Origin: Acanthochlamys bracteata
Lineage: Eukaryota; Streptophyta; Magnoliopsida; Pandanales; Velloziaceae
Assembly: GCA_019914995.1 (NCBI GenBank)
Contig: CM034127.1
Coordinates: 1,736,001 to 1,800,000, forward strand
Reading direction: 5' to 3'
Length of the DNA: 64,000 nt
Both the position numbers and the translations under genes were made by a program. Under the pieces are notes generated by a model. The model saw only the letters and a list, made by a program, of their open reading frames with translations, was not told where the DNA came from and did no database searches. Of this stretch, positions 36,743 through 48,331 are shown piece after piece. Within the stretch, counting starts at the first letter, position 1. Every line of letters starts with the position of its first letter.

Positions 36743-38023
36743 AACCGGACGACACACATCATCAATCAGTCGACCAAAATTGCTTGATTAGAGTAGATTG
36801 TGATTCACTGCTTTCTTGTTGCCCATCAAAGGCATGGATTTTTTTTGTTTTTGCTCGAACATCAAATGGCCGTAGTTGCTTGCCTGGTTGCCCTAGCCGT
36901 TCCATGAACAGATTAAAATCGACAGAGTTTGGCGAAACTTTCGACCGCTTGTATTTCGGATTTGATGCTTAGGTTCAGCTCTGAAAGATCAATCTGATTA
37001 TCTTTTTATCTACACCAACTGATAATATTGTTTTCTTCGTCTGCACTCCGGCAAACCTCATAACAGCTGAGAAATACTGGCGATGCTAATCGGTCTCCGG
37101 TGGTCGAATCCTTGCTGCTGATATCAGAAATCTTGCCTTTTTGCTAATACTCGGAAGTCACTGTTCGTCGTTCTTTAGATTTGATCGAAGACGTCCGTAG
37201 TTCTGTAATACCAAGTCCTCTCCAATTCCAGCTGAGCAAATACGTTCCTAGTTAGCACAAGAGGATGCTGAGATGCCTTCTGCTGTGCCAAATTGAAGAT
37301 TGCTTCGCTTTGAGGGAACTGTGAATCTATGGCGATTTGGATTTAAGGAACAAGGGGCTTGTGAGTTGCTTTGCAATTTGAATTGCGAGTCTCTGCGCTC
37401 GCAGGTGGGCAGAGGAAATCGCGTGGGATCCTAACGGTGGTCGCCTCTTCTTAGCTTCTCAGTGGACCAAGGTGATTCGCAGGTTTCGGTTCAAATTATC
37501 AACTACTGTGGATTATCAAATTCTTGAATATAAGGCTCATGAAGAAATAGTTAATTTTATTGTTTGCATGCTTTGGAATGGTTATTCTTGTTTGCTAACG
37601 GAGGGAGCGATCATGCTGTTTTTCTTTGGAGTGAGAAGAACAATTCCTTGAAGCCGGAGATAGTTCACCAGAACCAACATTCTTTTGACTGTTATGGGGA
37701 TTGCCGGAGTGCAGACGAATAGAACAATATTATCAGTCGGTGTAGTTAAAATGATAATCAGGTTTGTTTTTTCGGAATCAAGAGCTGGATTCAAGCATCA
37801 AATTCAGAATACAAGTGCTCGAGTATTTTGCCAAACTGTGTCGATTTTAATCTGTTCATGGTACGTCAAGGCAACCAACCAAACAACTACTGCTGTTTGA
37901 TGCTCAAACAAATACATAACGAAACCCATGCCTTTGGTAGGCAACAAGAAGTGAATTACAGTCTGCTATTGTCAATCAAAGCTTGGTCGCCTGATGGATG
38001 GTGCGTGTTGTCCGGTTCTGACC
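36743..38023. repeat. Long inverted repeat, arms about 330-360 bp, about 600 bp spacer
   Basis: The left arm (about 36743-37080) and the reverse complement of the right arm (about 37665-38023) align over their whole length. Matching landmarks are AGAACCGGAC, CATCAAAGGCATGG / ACCAAAGGCATGG, CCATGAACAGATTAAAATCG, TTTGATGCTT, CTGATAATATTGTT and CGTCTGCACTCCGGCAA. Weaker similarity continues inward. Identity is high but with several substitutions and small gaps. No target duplication was found at the outer ends. It could be a foldback or long-TIR (Mutator-like) non-autonomous element, or an inverted duplication able to make hairpin RNA. Short open frames inside do not resemble a transposase. Confidence 0.85.
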
Positions 38024-38029
38024 CTGTGG

Positions 38030-39120
38030 TTAATATTGATATCAGGTATAACAATACATTCCCTATACAGCCTCTCACAGGAAGCGTGTTTTCAAAGCAG
38101 CTTGGCACAAATCACTCCCAATGCTTACTTCCATATCATCTGATCAGACAATGGGATGTACACAAAATCACCTGAAGATCATGTTGTTATTTTGCTCCAA
38201 TCTGCTTCAGAAGTTGTTGATGTAGGACATTTGCATTTTGATCATTTCAATGTGGTACAATAATATATGCTTGTTCTTGTTTCGTCTAATGTGTTTTTTT
38301 AGAGGATTTTCTGTTGTGGTAAGAACTGAATGCTTATAACAGTTCACTTGTGCACGGAATACCCTTCCATTTCATCGATTTTTGCAAATAAATCCAGAGC
38401 CCTAATGCATGCTTACCAAAAAGAAAACACTCAAACTTCTCAGTTGTTTTTTCAGGCTAGAACTCTAATACAAAATTATAGAAGTCTAAGATAAATACAT
38501 AGTAAGAATAAATCTACCACACTCCCTCACGCTCATGTTGTATTAGTTAAGCAATATAAGTTTACTCAATAATATTTAAAATCTCTATGAATGATGTAAT
38601 TTTGTGAAAAGATCTGCCAGAAAATAGTGTCCCCATAGAAATAGACGGATAAAGCGATGGACAATCTTAGTATGCTTCATCTACCAATGCAAAATCAAGT
38701 TACTTGCAATACGTATAGCGCTCAAGTTATCACCGTAATAAGTGTAGGTCTTGTAGAGAAAAAGAAATAGAAAAGTAAGCAAAATTACTGCCAAACGACC
38801 CGTTAGCAAGTAACTTAGCAACAGTTCGAAGCATGATCTCTCCTACACAAAAGGAAATAAACATAGCAAGTAACTTAGCAACATCTTTTCTTGTACATAA
38901 AAAGATAATAAACAGTTTGAAGCATTATCTCCTGTACATAAAAAGATAATAAACATACCAAAACTACAAAATTGATATATGATATCTACAAAACAATTGC
39001 CTCCCATGCTCACCAAAAGTTGCAGAAATTTTCCTTTTAATCACACAGCTATATATACTCTATGCTTGGAGATATCACAAACAAATATATATATATATAT
39101 ATAATTAAAAGCATTGATTG
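38030..39120. other. Intergenic, with short local repeats
   Basis: No gene was seen. Between 38803 and 38957, AGCAAGTAACTTAGCAAC occurs twice, and a CAGTTYGAAGCAT...ACATAAAAAGATAATAAAC block is repeated two to three times. A (TA)n microsatellite lies at about 39084-39102, just after the end of the DUF632 gene. Confidence 0.6.
38803..38957. repeat. Local imperfect tandem repeat
   Basis: Two copies of an 18-bp block (AGCAAGTAACTTAGCAAC) and two to three copies of TACATAAAAAGATAATAAAC are interleaved, indicating successive slippage or unequal duplication. Confidence 0.75.
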
Positions 39121-39125
39121 AATGT

Positions 39126-42100
39126 CTAGGAGTGCCCTGCACGTCGGGAAACACTTTGCAGCGCCTCAACAAATAGGCCAGAGAAGCCAGTCATAGACTG
39201 GAACACCCCAGGTAAACCTGTCTGTATGTTGTTGAGAGTAATCGTTCGTGTTACCTCAACTGCCTTTGCGTACCTTGCCATCTCATCCTCCACTTTCCTC
39301 CTGCTTGCCGCAATCTCTGCCTTCTTCTCTGCCAATGGGTCTCTTGTATCAAACACCTGCCCATCAATGCCATTCCCTGAGTCACCAGGGAGCCCGATGC
39401 CAACCATTGAGTAGGAGTGGTAATACTTCTTCTCAATGCTCCTAAGGGAAGCTGATTTCTTCTCCAGCTCTTTTGAAAAGGCTTCAGCTTGTTTCTTAAT
39501 TTTTAGCTCCTCTGCCTGTTTGGTGGAAATAACATGAACTACATTCATAAAACTCTTGATCGCTTCAGAAGCAACTGTGTCAGGAAGCCGGTCAAGCGCT
39601 TGCTTCCACTCATCACAAAATGCAGTGAGCTCAACTGCAACAGTAGAGGAATGGTCCTTGTTTGAAACATCAATGCTACCAGGTACAAGGGTGAGACTTA
39701 GCCAACCATGAAGAGCATGCATGTAACCTCGCTGATGCTTAATCAGACGGTTGAAGCTCGAATGCCAAGCAGAGGCAGCAGACTCAAGGTCCCTTGTGGC
39801 AACTCGTTGGAGGTCTGATGTCGGCTCACTAGCATTGGCCCTGTTCAAAAGGCCACGAACTTGTTGAACAATATGATGCTGAACTTCATGGTACTGGTTC
39901 ATCGATCTCCACATATTCAAGATGCTGCACAAGCAAGGCTGGTCAGGTCAGAGCATTGTCCATTGTTTTGGCAAAACCAATCAGATAGTATGAAAGGGAG
40001 TCAGTATGGATTACCCATAACACATATCCACAAGTTGAGGAGCAAGTTCATTGTCCCGAACCCTGATGATGGCAGATGATGTGGTAGCCACGGCCTGAGA
40101 AGTTACCATGATTAGTGACTGCAGTTTATTTATGGAGGACTTAGTCTTGTCCAGCTTTTCATCTTTCCTTCCCTTGTACTCCTGTTTCTGCAACAGTGCT
40201 AGCTTCTTTTCATTCTCAATCCTCACACCTTCCCTAGCCTCCATCATAAACAACCAGAAAAGAAACAGTCAGCACCATATTCACATAAGAATGGGAGGAT
40301 GAACAAACCCAAAGCCTACCACATTCTTTGTCAAAACTAGCAACAATTGATTTAGAGAATTTTTTTTTAAATTTTAATAATTGAATATGGAGCTACTATT
40401 TAAACACAATATGCTGCTTTTTAAGAATCTTATTTAACACCATAAGAAAAAATATGTATTAAAATTAACTAGCATTCGTTCTGCAAGATACATCTTAGAG
40501 GTTCACATGTGGCCTTCCTTCTCTTTTCCAAAAAAAGAAAAGAGACGTGAGATACCAAGTTCAATAAACAGAGAAAACATTGTACTTTTGAAATTTTTCT
40601 ATCGACTTTCACTTGAATGATTGTTGCAACGTCCACAATATCAGACTGCAACGATGTATTAAATTTGGTCTAATAATTCTTCCACTCATCTAATGATCTC
40701 CTCAATTTCCAATTCAACTCTATGCATTTCTAAATGATTCGATGTGAAAAATATTAAGCCAAAACAAAGTGAGAAACACCTCATTGAGGTGCAGCTGCGA
40801 TATTCTATTCATGGCCCAAGACAATAAAAGAACAGATTCGTACTTCCAAGCTAGAATTGGTTACTTAGTCAGCCTAGTGGCTATGTGGACTCTCAGACAA
40901 AAAGGTCCCATTCATCACATGCACCAGCAGTTAACCAAGGAAAAATACCTGGGCAAAATCACATCTTGTTGCAACCCACTAAATAAAAGTTATTCAAATG
41001 CAAAGCAAACAATTCGAAGGTACTGCATCAACTACTCATGGACATCTTGGTTGTTCAATGCATTATCCTAATTTTAGGGAAGCACATACTGGTACGGGGT
41101 ATAGCTGTTCTTAGTGATGCCACAGGAATTAGATTAACATATAATAGGATAACGAATAGAAGGACATCAAAGCAATTCCTTCCTATAATCCTTCAGCAAC
41201 TTAGTGGAACTGAAACCTGATTTTTCAGCTTAGATCAATAATATGCATTTCAGAGGCCAGTCTGAGCCTTATAATTTTCAGGTAGAAAAAAAACTGGAGC
41301 ATGTCGGCAAAGACAAACCTCATCTAGCTACTTGACAATGAATAAGACCAAATCTGGAAATGATTCACATGGGTAAGTCCGATAAATTAATTCCCATGAT
41401 TTTTAGATCCATACCTTCAAATTGGTGAACTATAGTAAATAACATGAAGGAGCACAAACCTAATATTCCACTGAAATCATACTATTTATAAGTATCTAGA
41501 AAGCAGCTTTTCAATTTTAAAATCACAACTTGAACCAATTACTTAGAAGTTATGGCACCTCAAAGTTGAAGTCGTATACTTAATTTTGAATTTAACTCAA
41601 TATATTGCTGGGACCATTTTCAGAAACATATTCCAGGGGCACAATTTTCTATTTAAAAATGCCCAATTGATATCAGTTGCTCCCCAAAGAACCAGATGCT
41701 AAGAACTAGAGTACTAAAAGCTAATACAACTTCTGATGGCAAATATAACATAAAACACAAACCTAATCCACTATCATAGTTCATAATAATAATAATCCCC
41801 AAAACAAAAATTACCTTAACCTCCTCATAGAGCTTCTTTTCCCAGGCCAGCAGCTGTTCAAGTGTAGATCCGTGGCTCTTGCCGCCGCCAGACTCTTCAA
41901 GTATGCCAGTATCAAGTCGGTACTTTATAGCCAATGGTGGCTTTGAACTCCAGCTCGATGACAGCGCGCTCAGCACACTATTGGAATGGTAAACCGTTTC
42001 TACAATGTTAACATGAACAACCGTAAAACACAACAGAATTCATAATACCAAAACTTCAGAATTTCAAACGAACTGACAATGACAACCAACTGCGTACTTT

Positions 42101-43151
42101 TGAGCTGTCGGAAGCTTCGATCAAGCTGCGCACGTCCACACTCAAGCAATTCAGAAACAGGTTCCCCAGCTGCGGCGGCTTGAATAAAGTACTCCTCCAA
42201 AGCTGCTACAATCTCTGCTAAATCCCGGTGACGCACGACCAAACTCAGCCCTCCTCCGCCGCCAGGAACAATATTATCGGACCAAACCCTGGATCCAATC
42301 TCCGACATCCCTGCTCTGCTTCTCGTGTCTGAGGAAGACCCACCGTCATATTCCGATCTCTCCTCTGCCACCGCCTCGGCAGCCGCCGCAGATCTCAAAT
42401 CTCCACCATCATCCACCACTCTATCCTCGCTATCTTCCTCATCAATAGTTGAATAAGTAGAAGTACTCGAAATGGTGTACCTCTCTCCCCACTCGCTACA
42501 CTGAACTTCTTCTCTCTCTTCTTCTTCTTCATCTTCTTCTTCAGGGAGGTGGTGATGCTGCTGCTGTTGCTGCTGCTCTCTCAGTTGTTGCTCTTCTTTC
42601 TCGCGCTTGAGCCGATCGAAGTACTCAGAATCAGGCGGTGAAGGCGGAGGCAAAATGTTATCCCAATCCCAAACTGATGAAGATGATTGCGAAGGCGTGC
42701 CGGTGTACGCCGACGGTATATGTGGATACTTCTTAACTCCCATCACCTCCGGTGCCGCTATTATTGTTTTCTTCTTAGAAGAAACACGCGTTCTAGCAGT
42801 ACAACTACTATACATTGTCGCGGAATCAACATTCGAAGAAAAATTCTTCGGTTTACTAACATTAACAGGAGTAGGATTAACATTACGGAACGACGAACTA
42901 GAAGGGGAAGGAGAAGCGAACGAATTAGAAGGGAGCAGAACATGAGGGGTTTGATCAGAGACGAAAAGAAACGGTTCGCCGCGCGAGAAAGAAGAGAGAG
43001 AAGAAGCGAAGCGGCGGAGTGAAGAGAGGTAATCGGAATGCGCGGCGGCGAAGAGGTGGCGAGATTGAACGGCTTCTTTCATCAGTCTCCGGCGATGTCT
43101 GCAACGCCGTACCGTGTCTTCGTTCTCCAGCCTCGACGCTGTGCAACCCAT
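39126..43151 (-). CDS. DUF630/DUF632 protein (NRG2/APSR1 family), probably N-myristoylated
   Basis: The coding sequence is complement(join(39126..39924, 40015..40238, 41815..41999, 42098..43151)), 753 aa, with phases consistent at all junctions. The start chosen is the ATG at 43151, giving MGCTAS, an N-myristoylation signal with a Cys for palmitoylation. The upstream in-frame codon is GTG. DUF630 covers roughly residues 1-60 ([20 protein letters not shown]). A long Ser/Pro/Glu-rich middle follows, with a Gln/His run and an acidic run. DUF632 starts near residue 305 ([19 protein letters not shown]) and covers most of the rest ([25 protein letters not shown]). Arabidopsis members include NRG2, a nitrate-signalling regulator. 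Family members are often mislabelled as bZIP factors; no bZIP is visible. The exon 3 acceptor (GATGGAG/GC) has a weak pyrimidine tract but is the only one that stays in frame. Confidence 0.92.
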
Positions 43152-44869
43152 CACCGCTGGGGAATGTAAAGAAAAAGAAAATTGGGAGATAGAGTTTGGG
43201 CAAGTATTTATAGCTCTACTAAAACTAGTGGTTCAGTAGTAATACTGCTGATCTGCTACTGCTATCACTGGTCATTGTCTAGAGAGAACCCAATGAAACC
43301 ACGCTAACGCTACCGGTGTTGATATATACTGCTTTTTTTTATCGAGAACAAAGGAGTATTTTTGGGAAGAAAGTTTGAAGAAAGTGTTTGGAAATGGTTT
43401 TAGGTTGGGTAAGCTATAAGCATTTCACATGGTTTACTTTTGTTGGGCCGGGTGATGTAGATGGATAATTTATTGCGCTTATTAATTGAGTAATTTACTT
43501 AAATAACTGAGACATTAATTAATACGAGCTTATTTGGAACAAATTGTAGTCAGTATACAAGCCGTGCTCACTTTAGGCTTCTTTCAAATACATAAATTTT
43601 ATTTTTCTTTTCAGATTGTAAATACTGCTATTTTATATATTAATTATTATTTTGAAATTTATTTTTATATCAAATATTATTTTTATCAAAATTTATTTTA
43701 TTTATTTTAAATATTATTTTGAATTTTATTTTAATCAAATTTTAGTTTTATAAAATTTAATTTTATGAAAATTAATTATTTGTATTGAAAACGTATTCTT
43801 AGATAAACAGGCCAATTGCCGAAAATGTTTCCGAAAGCTGATTGAGATTTTGGTCTGATTACAACAAACCTCTGGTACGTTGAGTTGGTTGATTGTTGGA
43901 GGCGGAACCGCAACATAGATCCCGGTCTTTATGATTTCAAATGGTTCTGAAAAAGTCAAGAGTTCGATTGTCATTCAGTTTCATCAAGTGGAGTGTGCTG
44001 CTGGAAGGCTTTGATGACTGAAGGTTTTAAAATTTGTTACCATTACAATAACTTACCTTTGGGATTTTACTTGTTGCCTTGATTTGTGCTGCTCATCGAA
44101 CATCTATCCCTCCTTGGGGATATCACAAAAGAATAGTACGATTGTCCGATATGCTTTGGAATCGCTCTCGATTAGCTCATATAACATTTGTCTTCAAAAT
44201 CACCATAAGAAGAGATAGGACTCTGTGGACCTACAGAAAGGGGATGGGAACAAAAGAAACAACTCACAAAGAAATTTTTTTTGGTTTGCTTGTAGATACT
44301 TATTTTAAATAAAAAAAAACACCCAGACAATGATAAAACCAAGTCCACAGACCAATCCATGTTGCTCCTACATCTTATGTCGCCTTTACTTTCTTCTTTA
44401 TTTCTTTATTGTCGTCTCTCAAATTCTATATTATTAATTATTCCTTACAAATTTAGTTAAGATGATATTTAAGAATTATTATAAAATGCTGATACCAGGA
44501 ACCAACCAGCTAGTGATGTGCAAGATTCGTACTAGCTTTGGAATTTCAATAGATGCCATACTTCACATTCAAGGTTTCCTAGAATGCCACGATGGTGTTT
44601 ACACATGCCTTCATGTAAATTCTCTCACCCGTTGCTTTGAATAAATAAGTGTAACTAAGAATTTACTTTTTTAGATGATTCCTAAGAATGATATTGCTTC
44701 AATTTTGAAATTAGGGAAAGCAAACCAATGAGGAATGCAACTGCGGAGGCTTTCTACGACAAACGTTTGCTTCCACCAGCTTCTTTACGCACTTGCATTT
44801 ACGACTAACAGCTCTTTTGCTCTTTCCATGTTATAAAAACACTTCTAACTTATAAACCAGATGTAGGGG

Positions 44870-45040
44870 GCATTTTGGAATTGAGTTTTTAAAAAATTTA
44901 AAAAAATTTTACGTAATAAAATATTTTTATTATATATTTTTATTATTATTTTTGAAATAAAAAAAATAAAATTTATTTTTTAAAAAAATAAAAATATTTT
45001 TATTTTAACAAAATATTTATTTTATAAAGATTTCCAAACG
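44870..45040 (+). repeat. MITE-like element (family A, short)
   Basis: The left end is GCATTTTGGAA. The right end read on the opposite strand is CGTTTGGAAATCTTTATAAAATAA. The A/T-only interior shares blocks with the longer copies (TTTTACGTAATAAAATATTT). Confidence 0.5.
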
Positions 45041-45742
45041 ATAATAGTACGGTTGGTTAAGCTGATAAATTTGCCTTATTTGAGATTGTGTTTTTCTTTT
45101 CATCTTTAAACATATTTTCAAAAATATTTAAAATTTATGTTATACAATTTTAAAAGTCTAAAAAATTACACATTATAAAATTATTATATATTTAATTTTT
45201 TTAATCTAGTAAAATAAAGCTAGTTTTTTCTTCAAAAATATTTTTATCAGCAACCCAAACGTGCCAAAATTATAGTGAAATATACAGAAGATTATGTTTT
45301 ATCTATCGTACAACAAGCAGAATAACTGCAGAAAGCCTATGCAATTAAACAAACGCTACATTTTGATTAAAAAAAAATTGATGTCAATATTATAGATCTC
45401 TCCTATGACGATGAAGATCATGAGAGTACGACTCACACTGCTTGTTGGAGAATCCAAAATCATGGCACTTGTCCTGCATGAAAACAACCTAAACCATATC
45501 TAAGCGGAAAGTAATAGCATCATAATCTTTGTAACCATTTCAAAATCCCAAAGTTATAGTTGTGACTATATTCCTTTGTTAGTGGCAATTCTTTATGTAA
45601 AAAGAAAGTCACTAACTGGCCTTTGTGCATTTAGATAAAATCATGTAGTAGTAGAAATAGTTCAGGTCTATTCAAGATAACTGAACAGCAGGCTACTACT
45701 CCTTGTTATCGAAGGATATTGTTATAAAAGGGATATCTAGAA

Positions 45743-45906
45743 GCGTTTGAAATTAATTATAAAAAAATTTAAAAATATTTTATTTATTTTTAAAAATAAC
45801 AATATTTTTTAAAATAATAATAATAATAATAATATTTTTATATTTTTAAATTTTTAAAATAAATTTTATATAATATAAAAATATTTTTATATATAATTTC
45901 AAATGC
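45743..45906. mobile_element. MITE-like element with GCGTTTGAAATTA ends
   Basis: The left end GCGTTTGAAATTAATTATA pairs with the right end, which on the opposite strand reads GCATTTGAAATTATATATA. The interior is A/T-only. It lies 24 bp from the next element, so the two form a nested or adjacent pair. Confidence 0.55.
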
Positions 45907-45930
45907 GGTGCTAGTCTAGCCTCTAAAGGT

Positions 45931-46154
45931 GCGTTCAGGAAAATAATTTTCAAATCATGATTTTTAAGTTTTAATATTATTTTTTTAATATATATTTTAT
46001 AAATATTTAAAAAATTTATTTAAAAATTTAAAAAATATAAAAAAAGTTTTACGTATTGAAAAAATTTTATTATATATATATATATATATTTAAATAAAAA
46101 TAAATTTATATTTTTTATTTTAAAAAAATTATTTTATAAGTATTTTTAAACGCT
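45931..46154 (+). mobile_element. MITE-like element (family A) with possible 7-bp flanking repeat
   Basis: The left end is GCGTTCAGG. The right end on the opposite strand reads AGCGTTTAAAAATACTTATAAAA. CTCTAAA stands at 45921-45927 and again at 46155-46161, a possible target duplication separated from the left end by GGT. Block order matches 24288-24539 and 55196-55414. Confidence 0.55.
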
Positions 46155-46520
46155 CTCTAAATAAGATTGTAAGTGGGTTGGGTCGACCTGGACCTCCCGA
46201 TATGGTCTTATTAGTACCCAACCAAGGCCCGAAGTATTTAGACATGTCGGGACTGGATTTTGGTCCCATTCATTTCACAGCTTGAGTTCAAATTTTCAGT
46301 AAAAATATCCGAATCATCCAAATTGGACCATTGTAAATTTATCAACTTCTTTTTATAATAATTAATTGTTTCTATACAAGTTTACAGATTAATCCAGATT
46401 CAACCCAAAGCAAATTAAATTGTATCTTAGTTTCTTACACAGTAATGCTTCTGAAAAAGTTAAGGGGGAAAATATCAGAAAGAAAGAACTTGGAATAGTT
46501 ATTACAGTTCTACGTGCTAC

Positions 46521-47844
46521 CTACAGCTGAGCTGGATACGATCCTTGAGAAAAACTTGCCTGCATCATGTACCGATCTTCAAACTCATCAAATAATAACT
46601 CGAGATGCTCAGTCCTGCATTAAGCTGAGGTAATGATGTCAAGAAAATGGTATACGTTATTTTTATCACCTGACATTTTCTTTCATATTCAGTAATCTCA
46701 TTGTCAACCTGCTGACAAACTAATGCTGCACTTTATCTAGCAGGCATTGGCACTACTGGCTGGCTCTCATTCAAAGCATTTCCTATGACGCAACATCAAT
46801 CTTTAAACAAAAGCTAGTCTTTACAGCAGATTGATTATTCATATCAATGCAAAGGGGATAAACAAAACATAACAGATGCCTTCATAAAATAAATTGATCT
46901 TCTTAATAAAATCACAAATTGAACTAGGCTGATTTATGGACAGATTCAAGAATCCAGGATCAATTTATTTAGAAGGTACCTGTTATTTAGAAAAAGATCG
47001 CTAGTAACCCTCACTTGAAGGTCCTTGCAAAGTCTCAGATCTACAGGCAGTCCTTACCAACTGTCTGTGCCTAGAGTTACTTTGAATCACCAACAGAAAA
47101 TGTAACCGTCACATGGAATGATAATGAGTTATTATTTTTTGGGACTATTCAGTTATTACCAACTGCCTGTGCCTTTCTTGAGCTTCAATAAATTCATTGT
47201 ATATCATGAACATATCCCATGCAACTGCTCTCTGCATTAACCATCAAAAACATATCTCAACCATAGCTGAAGAAAATCTAGTTTAAATGAATAAAAAAAC
47301 TAAAACTGTAATTTCTGACAGACATAGTTACAAGAGAAAAGGCAAAGGGACTAAGAGCGTGTTTTAATCGGTTAAAAATAAGTTTCATGAAACTGAGTTC
47401 AATGGAACTGAATTTGGTTAGAAGTGAATTAAAAGTGAGTTCACAGTAAAATGAAACATGAAAGTGAGTTTGAATTTAAAATTTGGCAGAAAAAAGTGAG
47501 TTGGGCAATTGAACGCTCTAAATCAAAGTTCGACAGTCATGCCCAAATAGTTTTTCTAATATACGTAAGAAACAGGTTGGATTTTCAAGAAAGAATGGAC
47601 ACCAAATAAAGATGCACCATTTTAACTATCAAATGCATGTCAAATGATGGAAGTTAGAAACATCTTCTGCAAAGCTGAACTGTATCTTGATCACTTTACT
47701 GTCCAACAACATTCACTTGGTATTGAAGAATGTTTTAGAAACATTCTTAGCACATATAAATTAGCAGACTTCTTAGTACATAACATGCAACCATTTACCT
47801 CAAGCTTCTTATCATCTGTCACCAAATGCATAATCCGGACAAAT
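46521..47844 (-). CDS. 3' part of an unidentified multi-exon gene
   Basis: Four small exons fit together on the minus strand: 47799-47844 (one carried base, then FVRIMHLVTDDKKLE), 47160-47231 (RAVAWDMFMIYNEFIEAQER...), 46670-46711 (QVDNEITEYERKCQ) and 46521-46607 (HLELLFDEFEDRYMM..., ending SYPAQL and TAG). All junctions are GT-AG and in phase, giving about 81 residues. The sequence is charged and helical, and a coiled coil is likely. I do not recognise the family. The missing 5' exons should lie above 47844, but only Hsp70-like debris is visible there and its phase does not match. It is either the tail of a real small gene with its start not recognised, or a partly decayed gene. The last acceptor (GACTGAG/CA) is 6 nt inside a better-looking TGCAG acceptor that would give an immediate stop. 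Confidence 0.45.
47354..47519. mobile_element. MITE-like element inside an intron, AGAGCGT ends
   Basis: AGAGCGT (47354-47360) and ACGCTCT (47513-47519) are exact reverse complements around 166 bp. The interior has repeated GTGAGTT and GAACTGAATT motifs. It sits in the intron between two exons of the unidentified minus-strand gene. Confidence 0.55.
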
Positions 47845-47892
47845 CTAAACAACATACTAAAATAAGTAGTGAACTCAAGTTTGAAAGTTTAG

Positions 47893-48331
47893 ATTTCTAA
47901 CTTCCAAAAACAAGCACAAAACTGCTCATATATTCAGCTTTCTTCTTAGCAGTCACCGCGACAACATGCCCGTCTTCGGTATCAATAAACGCAACAGCTG
48001 ATTGGATAGAATCTTGTTTCTTTTAGATGTCAGCGAGAATTTCAACGCGGCGGTTCCGAAACACAGCAGCATATGTGTTTGTTCTCCCTAAGCTTAATCC
48101 TATAACATCCACTGAAATGGAGTTCTTGATACTGCTAGTTCCGTACATGATATATGTTTAAAACCCAGTCACAGTCCCTGTTATTGTTGATCCAACAGAT
48201 AATCAACAAAGAAGATCAAGATAACATGAATCAACAAGCAATTAACAATTTTAATAACGCAAGGTTGAACTTACCAGAGGAGAGAAAGAAGAAGAGGGAG
48301 TGACAGATAGTTAGCAGCCCTTTTGCTGCCA
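47893..48331 (-). pseudogene. Broken Hsp70/BiP-like N-terminal fragment
   Basis: On the minus strand, an exon-like segment at about 48274-48331 starts MAAKGLLTICHSLFFFLSS, a plausible signal peptide, and ends at GTAAGTT. Further on (about 48150-47895) the frame reads VDVIGLSLGRTNTYAAVF, then RNRRVEILADI, a stop, then SAVAFIDTEDGHVVAVTAKK. This follows the start of the Hsp70 ATPase domain of BiP (VIGIDLGTTYS..., NGHVEIIAND..., WVAFTD...). The phosphate-binding DLGTT has become SLGRT, and a TAA interrupts the frame. The rest of the ATPase domain and the substrate domain are absent. It is most likely a truncated pseudogene. Whether the signal-peptide exon belongs to it is inference. Confidence 0.5.

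Larger units (their letters stand above)
43160..46515. other. Intergenic, promoter side of the DUF632 gene and AT-rich DNA
   Basis: 43160-43300 is the likely leader and promoter of the DUF632 gene. The rest lacks a supported gene. MITE-like elements lie at 44870-45040, 45743-45906 and 45931-46154, and an (AAT)n run near 45813-45832. Confidence 0.55.

Noticed and set aside
37100-37120. GGTCGAATCC-like tRNA B box
   Set aside because: It lies inside the inverted repeat with no A box or cloverleaf at the right spacing.
39084-39102. (TA)n, and elsewhere (CT)n and (AAT)n runs
   Set aside because: These are ordinary plant microsatellites and not worth separate findings.
42607-43022. Plus-strand ORFs over the first exon of the DUF630/632 gene
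   Set aside because: They are antisense shadows of a long coding exon, with basic low-complexity translations.
43152-43154. Upstream in-frame start of the DUF630/632 protein
   Set aside because: The codon is GTG. The next codon is ATG and gives the MGC lipidation start typical of the family.
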